The notes under the pieces: generated by a model
The model's input: only the letters and a program-made list of their open reading frames with translations
Database searches by the model: none
What the model was told of the DNA's origin: nothing
Assembly: GCA_015064285.1 (NCBI GenBank)
Contig: SVSN01000027.1
Coordinates: 1 to 33,640 of the forward strand
Direction: 5' to 3'
Source of the DNA: Oscillospiraceae bacterium
Lineage (GTDB): Bacteria > Bacillota > Clostridia > Oscillospirales > CAG-272
Length of the DNA: 33,640 bases
Part shown: piece by piece, positions 1-6,320 of the stretch
How the letters are laid out: each line of letters starts with the position of its first letter
How positions within the stretch are numbered: position 1 is the first letter of the stretch
Position numbers and translations under genes: made by a program

Positions 1-123
1 CCAGCCGGATTCAACAAATTCGATGCCGTCAAAACCGAATTCAGCGGTCTTGTCGATCACACCGTAAATGCCCAGTTCTTCCACATATCTGCCGAAGCTG
101 TAGGTAGATACACTTGTTTTCAT
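1..123 (-). CDS. Sugar phosphate isomerase/epimerase-like TIM-barrel protein (5' part only)
   Basis: Only the first 41 codons lie in the window; the gene runs off the left edge. The N-terminus (MKTSVSTYSFGRYVEE, then FGFDGIEFVESGW) is the usual opening of the xylose-isomerase-like TIM-barrel family (AP_endonuc_2 type), where a first strand is followed by a helix and a 'GFDGIE' second strand. The start was chosen at 123 because an AAAGGAG site lies seven bases upstream; an in-frame ATG at 129 is too close to that site. A promoter at 190-218 faces it. Family members isomerise or epimerise sugars or inositols, and are often found with Gfo/Idh/MocA oxidoreductases like the one at 8582. Substrate cannot be read from this fragment. 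Confidence 0.75.
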   Translation of the reverse strand, partial: MKTSVSTYSFGRYVEELGIYGVIDKTAEFGFDGIEFVESGW

Positions 124-189
124 ATTCATTCTCCTTTAAGTTATAGCTTCTTGTCGATTTATGAGGGAACAATATCCTCATCCTGTACC

Positions 190-218
190 ATTATAGCCGA
201 TATGTCCGCACTTTTCAA
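190..218 (-). promoter_or_regulatory. Sigma-A-type promoter of the isomerase/epimerase-like gene
   Basis: On the minus strand TTGAAA (213-218) and TATAAT (190-195) are separated by 17 bases, about 67 bases upstream of the start codon at 123. The match to consensus is strong. Confidence 0.7.
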
Positions 219-258
219 TACAATTTTGAGAAGATTTTCAATTTTTTTGAAAAAAAGC

Positions 259-287
259 TTGACACAGGCCCACTCTCCTACTATAAT
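259..287 (+). promoter_or_regulatory. Consensus sigma-A promoter of the acyl carrier protein gene
   Basis: TTGACA (259-264) and TATAAT (282-287) are perfect consensus hexamers with a 17-base spacer. Runs of A and T at 235-258 directly upstream could act as an UP element and also form a small TTTTCAA/TTGAAAA hairpin. The predicted 5' leader to the ATG at 344 is about 50 bases. This should be a very strong constitutive promoter. Confidence 0.85.
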
Positions 288-343
288 AATAGATGTTATT
301 GCCATAAATGGCATACTACAGAAAATGCAGGAGGAATACACCC

Positions 344-571
344 ATGTTTGAGAAAGTCAAAGCACTTCTGGTTGAAGAGCTTTCCGTCAATCCGGATGAC
401 ATCACCCCTACCGCGGAACTGGTGAATGATCTGGGTATCAACTCTCTGGAACTGGCTGACCTGGTACTGCTGTGCGAAGAAAAGTTCGACATCGAGATCG
501 GTGACGACGTTGTGCACAAGTTCATCACCGTCGGCGATGTGGCTGATTATCTGGCAGACGCAGCAAAGTAA
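344..571 (+). CDS. acpP: Acyl carrier protein
   Basis: This is a 75-residue acidic helical protein of normal ACP length. It carries acyl groups on a phosphopantetheine arm in fatty-acid or related synthesis. The attachment region is at residues 29-40 (DLGINSLELADL) with Ser34 as the expected attachment serine. The residue before it is Asn instead of the Asp of the common DSL motif. The start at 344 follows a CAGGAGGA site; an in-frame ATG at 308 lies too near the transcription start and has no ribosome site. It stands alone, with its own perfect promoter, and no fatty-acid synthesis genes beside it. It may be the general ACP or a dedicated one; the context does not decide. Confidence 0.9.
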   Translation: MFEKVKALLVEELSVNPDDITPTAELVNDLGINSLELADLVLLCEEKFDIEIGDDVVHKFITVGDVADYLADAAK

Positions 572-602
572 TTTCAGCCTCCACGGCTTGGTATTCTCGG
601 AG

Positions 603-640
603 AAAGACGTGTCTCGGGTTCTTCCTGCGGCACGTTTTTT
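603..640 (+). terminator. Probable intrinsic terminator after the ACP gene
   Basis: AAAGACGTG (603-611) pairs with CACGTTTTT (631-639), allowing one G-T pair, around a 19-base loop, and ends in a run of T. It may act as a partial terminator, since the next gene begins 22 bases later and no separate promoter is evident. Confidence 0.5.
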
Positions 641-661
641 ACACCTTGAAAAGGAGTTATC

Positions 662-1414
662 ATGAATAAAATCGATGTACGCGGACTGGCATTCGACAAT
701 CTGACAGTAGAAGAAACTCTGGAAACGCTCCTTGGCAGACTGCGCGCCGGAGAGCAAACCGCTCTATTCACCCCCAACGCGGAAATTGTACAGGCTTGTG
801 TGGATGACCCTTCCCTGTACCCGATCATCGGGTCGGCCGATGTTCTCATTCCCGATGGGATTGGTGTTGTCAAAGCAGCGCGGATTCTGGGAACACCTCT
901 GAAGGAAAAGGTGGCAGGAGTGGTCATCGGTGAAAAACTGGCTGCGGCTCTGGCGGAAGAAGAAGGACAAAGCCTGTTTCTGCTTGGCGGGAAACCCCAG
1001 GTTGCCGAAACTGCCGCCTGTCGTCTGACGGAGAAGTATCCCGGTCTTTCCATTGCCGGTGTCCATGACGGTTATTTTCAGAAAGAAGGACCGGAAAACG
1101 AGGCGGTATTGGAAGAGATCCGTAAAAGCGGTGCTTCTGTTGTGTATGTATGTCTGGGTGCTCCTGCCCAGGAGAAATGGATTTACGCCAACCGTGCCGC
1201 GCTCCCGGATGTCAGAATTCTGGCAGGTCTGGGCGGTTCTGTGGACATTTATGCCGGTACAGCCAAACGTGCGCCCAAAATCTTCATCCGTCTGGGGCTG
1301 GAATGGTTTTACCGTCTGCTTAGGGAGCCGAAGCGGATCGGCCGCATGATGAATCTTCCGAAATTCTATTTTGGAACATGGAGATACAAACTCCGCGGCA
1401 ACAAGGAAAAATAA
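662..1414 (+). CDS. WecG/TagA/CpsF-family glycosyltransferase
   Basis: This 250-residue protein belongs to the family (GT26) that transfers N-acetylmannosamine or a related sugar onto an undecaprenyl-linked acceptor in wall teichoic acid, enterobacterial common antigen or capsule synthesis at the inner membrane face. Hallmarks are TPNAE (residues 37-41), PDGIGVV (64-70, with Asp65 matching the catalytic Asp of TagA), LGAPAQEKW (165-173), GGSVDIYAG (191-199), RAPKIF (203-208) and the C-terminal basic segment GLEWFYRLLREPKR (212-225), which in TagA helps membrane attachment. An AAGGAG site precedes the ATG. No other wall polymer genes are adjacent, so teichoic acid linkage-unit synthesis is the likeliest but not the proven role. 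Confidence 0.88.
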   Translation: MNKIDVRGLAFDNLTVEETLETLLGRLRAGEQTALFTPNAEIVQACVDDPSLYPIIGSADVLIPDGIGVVKAARILGTPLKEKVAGVVIGEKLAAALAEEEGQSLFLLGGKPQVAETAACRLTEKYPGLSIAGVHDGYFQKEGPENEAVLEEIRKSGASVVYVCLGAPAQEKWIYANRAALPDVRILAGLGGSVDIYAGTAKRAPKIFIRLGLEWFYRLLREPKRIGRMMNLPKFYFGTWRYKLRGNKEK

Positions 1415-1427
1415 TCACTCTTCCAAC

Positions 1428-1470
1428 AAAAAAGGTCTTACCGGACAACATAAACCGGCAGGACCTTTTT
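1428..1470. terminator. Bidirectional intrinsic terminator
   Basis: AAAAAAGGTC...ACCGG pairs with CCGG...GACCTTTTT between the convergent TagA-like and GpsA-like genes. A-rich and T-rich flanks allow it to work for both strands. Confidence 0.8.
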
Positions 1471-1477
1471 CTTTCTC

Positions 1478-2524
1478 TTATTCTTTAACAAATGTAAATG
1501 CTTCCCAGGGAATATTTACGGGCTTTTTTTCTGTCAGGATCTGATCCACATGCATAAGCAGCGGAAACTCCTGCAGATCCACTTCCCCTCTGGCGGCTCT
1601 TACCTTCATTGCCTCGGCAACCCTAACAGCCACCACCAGAGATTCCAGCGTAACGCCGGCCAGCTCTGCTCTGGCTTCGTCGATATCCAGACCTTGTCCC
1701 AGCAGTATGCCGATCTGTCTGGTTCTGCCGCCGTAAACCGTTACATACAGATCACCGGCACCTACACAAAGATTATCCAGCGTACCTGCCCCCTGCATGG
1801 TCAGGAGTTTCTGCATTTCTTTCACACTCTGTCCGAATACGGCTGCCTGGGAATTGAAATGCAGGATATCGTTTCCGAATTCTTTCCGGTTCAGACCGAT
1901 TGTCAGGGCAATGGCAAGTGCATAGCCGTTTTTCAGGGCAACAGCGCTTTCGATACCCATGACATCCGTGGTAATGCTGATATGATAATAATCTGTTTTC
2001 ATGATGGAGCGGAGTTTTTCCAGAACGGACAGATCCTCACCGCAGAATGCCACTTCTGTCTGGTCATGTGCCACCAGTTCATAACTGGTACAGGGGCCGC
2101 CGACCGCATTCAGGGACAGTTTCTTACCGATACTGTCCAGCTTTTTCTTCCATACGGCGGGATACGGAAGCAGTTCCCCTTCCGGTGTATTCCAAAGACC
2201 TTTGGTCACTGTCAGTACGGGAATTTCTTCCGGAATCTTCGGCAGGACAAAATCACCGAACCAATCCACGCCGAAGCTGCTGACACCGCCGATAATCATA
2301 TCTGCACCGGCAACAGCCTTTTCCATATCCTCTATCTGATAGTACTCAACCCCTGCGGGAAAATCCTTTTCAAACTTGGGGTGTCTGCCGGTTTCCTGGC
2401 AGTTTTTTATGATCTCACGGTCCAGATGGGTACCTACCAGACGGACGGTGTGACCATTTTCTCTGGCGGGAAATGCCAGCGCGGATCCCATCATGCCGGA
2501 ACCGATGATTGTTACTGTTGCCAT
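1478..2524 (-). CDS. gpsA: GpsA-like NAD(P)-dependent glycerol-3-phosphate dehydrogenase (divergent)
   Basis: This 348-residue protein fits the family length. GpsA interconverts dihydroxyacetone phosphate and sn-glycerol 3-phosphate to feed phospholipid or teichoic acid synthesis in the cytoplasm. A dinucleotide-binding GSGMMG loop (residues 8-13) opens the Rossmann domain. The two family lysines appear in VTKGL (Lys108) and ALKN (Lys198), and GAGDLYVTVYGGRTRQ is the typical C-terminal substrate region. The start at 2524 follows GGAGG with a six-base gap. It is divergent from standard GpsA: GTHLD follows the second strand and VSSFGV replaces the usual PS-containing loop. It may therefore be a paralogue acting on another polyol phosphate. 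It converges with the TagA-like gene. Confidence 0.8.
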   Translation of the reverse strand: MATVTIIGSGMMGSALAFPARENGHTVRLVGTHLDREIIKNCQETGRHPKFEKDFPAGVEYYQIEDMEKAVAGADMIIGGVSSFGVDWFGDFVLPKIPEEIPVLTVTKGLWNTPEGELLPYPAVWKKKLDSIGKKLSLNAVGGPCTSYELVAHDQTEVAFCGEDLSVLEKLRSIMKTDYYHISITTDVMGIESAVALKNGYALAIALTIGLNRKEFGNDILHFNSQAAVFGQSVKEMQKLLTMQGAGTLDNLCVGAGDLYVTVYGGRTRQIGILLGQGLDIDEARAELAGVTLESLVVAVRVAEAMKVRAARGEVDLQEFPLLMHVDQILTEKKPVNIPWEAFTFVKE

Positions 2525-2563
2525 ATACATCCTCCATAAAACTGACATAGCGGTATATACATC

Positions 2564-2592
2564 AGTATAGCACAATCATACCGTTTTTGCAA
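2564..2592 (-). promoter_or_regulatory. Promoter of the gpsA-like gene
   Basis: On the minus strand TTGCAA (2587-2592) and TATACT (2564-2569) are 17 bases apart, 40 bases upstream of the start codon. Confidence 0.7.
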
Positions 2593-2653
2593 GAGGGACA
2601 ACTTTTTTTACACCGGCTTACGTTCGGAAATATGCAATTTTTTACAATTTATA

Positions 2654-2682
2654 TTGCATTATTACAAAAATTCATGTATACT
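2654..2682 (+). promoter_or_regulatory. Promoter of the six-gene glycan operon
   Basis: TTGCAT (2654-2659) and TATACT (2677-2682) are separated by 17 bases. The leader to the ATG at 2727 is about 40 bases. No further promoter is evident before the end of the operon at 9719. Confidence 0.65.
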
Positions 2683-2726
2683 GTTATCAACAAACAATCT
2701 TCCAATCATGACTGTAGGAGGGTATT

Positions 2727-4775
2727 ATGATCAATCGTAATGTTTTTGAAAATCCGCCGAAAAAGTACAGGGTAAATCCCATGTTGCACGGCTGGCCGGC
2801 AGATCTGAAGCTGGCTATGGAGGCTTTGAACGATTTTGGGTATGGCGGTGCTGTGACCAATGTACCATACGGTGACGGCTTCACATCCAATGAGAATAAC
2901 CTCCGGAGGTTCTCGGAAATTCTGGACACCATGGATGCTGCGGAACTTTCTTACTGGATATATGATGAAATGGGATATCCCAGCGGTCAGGGGGGCGGTC
3001 TCACCCTGCAGGATCATCCGGAATATGCTGCCAAAGGTTTTTATATGCACCGCCGGATCGCATACGAACCCACCCACGCCCGCTTCCGCCTGGACGATGA
3101 ATCTGACAAGATCATCTGGGCGGCCCGGTATCCCGTGGAAACACCCGGTACTCACGAAAGCTATGTACAGTTTGACAAAATGATGCCGGTACCGTTTACC
3201 GAAACTGAACTGGAATGCGATCTTGGCGCCAAAGAAGTTCTGTATGTTTTCTGCGTGAAAGATGCTTACGAAGGCACTCACAGCACCCATAACGTGAGTT
3301 CTTTCCGGAAAAACATCAACATCATGGACAAACGGGCTGTGCGGCGGTTTATCGATATGTGTTTTGAACCCATTGCCAGAAGCATTCCGGATGCCTACAG
3401 CCGGGCGTTGAATGTATTCACAGATGAACCCAGTCTGCACGTAGCTTATGTGCGGGAATATGAAACCTGGAACTATGCGCTGGCTCCCTGGGTTGATGGA
3501 TTGTTTGAGGCTTTTGAGGAAATGTATGGCTGTTCTCTCCTGCCAAATCTGCCTCTGCTGTTTGAAGGAGATGTCAACGCGTATCCCGTCCGTATTCAGT
3601 TTTATAAACTGGTTGGCCGTCTGATCGCGGAAGCCTGGTCCGGACAGCTGGCACAGTGGTGTGAAGCCCATGGCGGCGGTTTCTCCGGTCACTATCTTCT
3701 GGAAGAAAACATCACCCACCATGTGAAGCAGTACGGTGATTTTCTACCGGTACTCCGTGCTGCCTCCTATCCCGGTATTGATATTCTGAATTGTTATCCG
3801 GAAATCTACACCTACAACACCACCAAAATCCCCCAGATGGCAATTCGCAAAAATAAAACCAACGGCATGATGGTGGAGATCTGTCCTTTCTCCCTGGTCG
3901 AAGAATTCAGGAAAGATCCTCTGAACAACATGACCTGTGTAATGGGACTTTTGTATCTGGGCGGCGTCAGAGTGACCCACTCCTATTTTCAGGCTGACTT
4001 CAGCAACTGGCGCGGCGGTGCCTTAGGGAATATACGCGGGTACACAAACGAAGAAGAAACAAACTGGTTCAATCAGTATGTAGGACGTCTGGGAGCTGTG
4101 CTGGACGGACTGGACAACAAGTGCAGCACATTTATCTATTACGGAATCGAAGATGCTCAGGCCAAAACAAAGCCCATGTACTGTGCCGGCTGGAATTCCG
4201 GCGATCATGTGGCTGAACAGACCACTTCAGCGCTGATGACCACCATTTATGAAGCCGGACGGGATTTCTATTACCTGGATACGGAAGACCTGCAGGAAGC
4301 ACTGCAGACACTGGAAACCATGGGAACGCCTTCCATCTCCGGCAATCCGGTCAAGCAGATCTTCGTGCCTGCTCTGGATGTTATCTACCGTGAAGCGGTT
4401 CTGGCACTGCAGAAGCTCGCCGAGGCGGGGGTGGAAGTACGAGTCGTCAACAGAATGCCACGGTATGCAGCCGAAAACGGTACGACGCTGGATCTGACAC
4501 TGCCTGCCGCTTCTCTGGAAGAGATCCGGGAAATGGTTCTGGAGGATGATGTCTTCCCTGTTCCTGCCACCGGCGGTCTGGTACTGCGCGGACGATTTGA
4601 AAAGGACGGCAAAAACATCTGGATGCTGGTGAACAAATCCCGTACAGATGCAGTGATCGGCTATCAGGGGAAAGACGGTGAAATCTGGAATCCCTCCGAT
4701 GGATCTGTATCCCTCCTGGCAACAGGCGACAATGTTACGGTTCCTGCCATGCGTGCTGTATTCATCGCGGAATAA
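2727..4775 (+). CDS. GH106-like glycoside hydrolase (putative alpha-L-rhamnosidase relative)
   Basis: This 682-residue protein is the first gene of the operon and starts after a perfect AGGAGGG site. The YDEMGYPSGQGGG segment (residues 79-91) resembles the 'YDE..PSG.aGG' signature of GH106 alpha-L-rhamnosidases and their many uncharacterised relatives. It is followed by a TIM-barrel-like region with FTDEPS, a 'FEEMYGCSLLPNLPLL' segment and SGHYLLEENITHH. The last 100 residues look like a small beta domain, ending VPAMRAVFIAE. It is shorter than typical GH106 enzymes and has no signal peptide, so it probably acts in the cytoplasm. The relationship is by motif only; the substrate is uncertain and another clan GH-A-like activity is possible. 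Confidence 0.6.
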   Translation: MINRNVFENPPKKYRVNPMLHGWPADLKLAMEALNDFGYGGAVTNVPYGDGFTSNENNLRRFSEILDTMDAAELSYWIYDEMGYPSGQGGGLTLQDHPEYAAKGFYMHRRIAYEPTHARFRLDDESDKIIWAARYPVETPGTHESYVQFDKMMPVPFTETELECDLGAKEVLYVFCVKDAYEGTHSTHNVSSFRKNINIMDKRAVRRFIDMCFEPIARSIPDAYSRALNVFTDEPSLHVAYVREYETWNYALAPWVDGLFEAFEEMYGCSLLPNLPLLFEGDVNAYPVRIQFYKLVGRLIAEAWSGQLAQWCEAHGGGFSGHYLLEENITHHVKQYGDFLPVLRAASYPGIDILNCYPEIYTYNTTKIPQMAIRKNKTNGMMVEICPFSLVEEFRKDPLNNMTCVMGLLYLGGVRVTHSYFQADFSNWRGGALGNIRGYTNEEETNWFNQYVGRLGAVLDGLDNKCSTFIYYGIEDAQAKTKPMYCAGWNSGDHVAEQTTSALMTTIYEAGRDFYYLDTEDLQEALQTLETMGTPSISGNPVKQIFVPALDVIYREAVLALQKLAEAGVEVRVVNRMPRYAAENGTTLDLTLPAASLEEIREMVLEDDVFPVPATGGLVLRGRFEKDGKNIWMLVNKSRTDAVIGYQGKDGEIWNPSDGSVSLLATGDNVTVPAMRAVFIAE

Positions 4776-4801
4776 ACCACTGATTTACAGGAGATTTTTC
4801 A

Positions 4802-5539
4802 ATGATGGATAAGAAATATGATCTGACTATCACATCCCCGGAAACTTTTTCGGCCGCCTGCGCCCAGGTACTGTATGACACCATCGACGCCAATCCCAAA
4901 GCGGTTATCGGTCTTTCCACCGGCCGCACCACAGGGGATATTCACCGGAAACTGGCTTCACTGGTTCGGGAAAACAACAAGGATATATCCGGAATTACCA
5001 TATTCGGCCTGGATGAAGTTACCGGTGTTTCTCCGGAGTATTACGGCAGCTGCGTATGGATGCTGGAACATGAATGCGTCACAGATATGGGAATTCCGGC
5101 AGAAAACTTCCTGATGCTGCCTGTGGAATCAGATGACTGGGAAAGAGACTGCGCTGCTTTTGCGGCAGAACTGCAGAGGCGCGGGGGGATCACCCTGCTG
5201 GAACTGGGCCTGGGTGAGAACGGGCACATCGGATTCAATCAGCCGGGGACACCTTTTTCCCAGCGTGCCTTCCGGGGTATGATGCACGATTATCTGGAAG
5301 CCAGGATCCGCCGTGAAACCAGTACCCCGGACGAAAAGGAACTGGGCGGCGTGACTCTGGGAATTGCGGATGTTATGGAATCCCAAAAAATTCTGTTCTG
5401 TGTAAACGGAGAAAACAAACGGGAGATTCTGCGGAAAACACTGTACGGCCCCGTAACAACGGATGTCCCTGCCACAGTACTTCAGAATCACAGCAATCTG
5501 CAGATCATCTGTGACACACTGGCATATCCGGCAGAATGA
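4802..5539 (+). CDS. nagB: NagB/GNPDA-family protein (glucosamine-6-phosphate deaminase-like)
   Basis: This 245-residue protein has the NagB fold signatures. The phosphate loop LSTGRTTG is at residues 38-45, GLDEV (69-73) carries the base Asp71, and GENGHIGFNQPG (138-149) carries the ring-opening His142. NagB converts glucosamine 6-phosphate to fructose 6-phosphate and ammonia. Against E. coli NagB, Asp141 is replaced by Asn (common in Bacillota relatives) and the Glu of FNEP is Gln147, which is less usual and could change or weaken activity. The start follows an AGGAG site, 26 bases after the GH106-like gene. The neighbours suggest that it handles an amino sugar released by the operon's hydrolases; an isomerase role is also possible. 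Confidence 0.8.
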   Translation: MMDKKYDLTITSPETFSAACAQVLYDTIDANPKAVIGLSTGRTTGDIHRKLASLVRENNKDISGITIFGLDEVTGVSPEYYGSCVWMLEHECVTDMGIPAENFLMLPVESDDWERDCAAFAAELQRRGGITLLELGLGENGHIGFNQPGTPFSQRAFRGMMHDYLEARIRRETSTPDEKELGGVTLGIADVMESQKILFCVNGENKREILRKTLYGPVTTDVPATVLQNHSNLQIICDTLAYPAE

Positions 5540-5567
5540 AAATATAGCACAGAAGGAGTACAACCAT

Positions 5568-6320
5568 ATGGGAAAAATCAGAGCGGCGATTTTCACTTCC
5601 CCCATGGGACATGATGTGGTGCGGATCACCAATCAGGTTGCTGCATGGATGGAAGACACGGGACTCTTTGAAGTTCAGCAGGCGGGCTGGTTCAAGGGAG
5701 CCCCCAGATCTGTGGATGATTTTATGGCGGATGAAGAAGCCGTTGCCAACACGGATTTATTCTTTCTGAACTGTCCGGACGATCCTTTTACCACAGCGCA
5801 TTCCCGGCTGCAGCTGGAAAATGCCGTACGCAGCGGGGCAGGTTTTCTGGGTTTCCATGGTATTCAGCCCAGCTGCCGGAACTGGCCGGAAATCGAAAAA
5901 ATGGTGGGACTTCTCTGGCGGGAAACGGCTACACACGGGGATTATGACTGGTTTGATGTGGAACCTGCCATGTCCGAACATCCGATTATGCAAGGGATCA
6001 AACCCTTCCGTACCAAAGAAGAGCTGTACTGCGGGCTGACCAATGTTCACAATGTACCTCTGGAAATACTGGCGTCCGCTCATTCGCCCAAAGAACGCCT
6101 GTCCCGTCATGGGCATCCGGGTACCGGCAATGAAGAACCGGTTCTGACTCTGGGCAGTTACGGTAAGGGAATTACTGTCAATTTCCTTCTGGGGCATGTC
6201 TGGCCTTTCTATACCGGGCACGGTCTGCTGGAAAACACCATGCTTTCCCTGAAACCGCCGGAAGTCCGGTCAATGCTGATCCGCAGCTGCATCTGGGCGG
6301 CGAGAGGGTTCACATTATGA
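5568..6320 (+). CDS. ThuA-like domain protein
   Basis: This 250-residue protein has the ThuA (trehalose utilisation) flavodoxin/GATase1-like fold pattern: LFFLNCPDD, then GAGFLGFHGIQPSCRNWPE (a lone GxxxxHG loop), then SEHPIMQGI, ELYCGL, EEPVLTLGSYGKG and VNFLLGHVW. ThuA-like proteins occur with Gfo/Idh/MocA oxidoreductases in sugar pathways that pass through 3-keto-sugars. Their exact chemistry is poorly defined. The start at 5568 follows AGAAGGAGT. Its stop overlaps the ATG of the GH9 gene by four bases (ATGA), so the two are probably translationally coupled and made in similar amounts. Confidence 0.82.
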   Translation: MGKIRAAIFTSPMGHDVVRITNQVAAWMEDTGLFEVQQAGWFKGAPRSVDDFMADEEAVANTDLFFLNCPDDPFTTAHSRLQLENAVRSGAGFLGFHGIQPSCRNWPEIEKMVGLLWRETATHGDYDWFDVEPAMSEHPIMQGIKPFRTKEELYCGLTNVHNVPLEILASAHSPKERLSRHGHPGTGNEEPVLTLGSYGKGITVNFLLGHVWPFYTGHGLLENTMLSLKPPEVRSMLIRSCIWAARGFTL

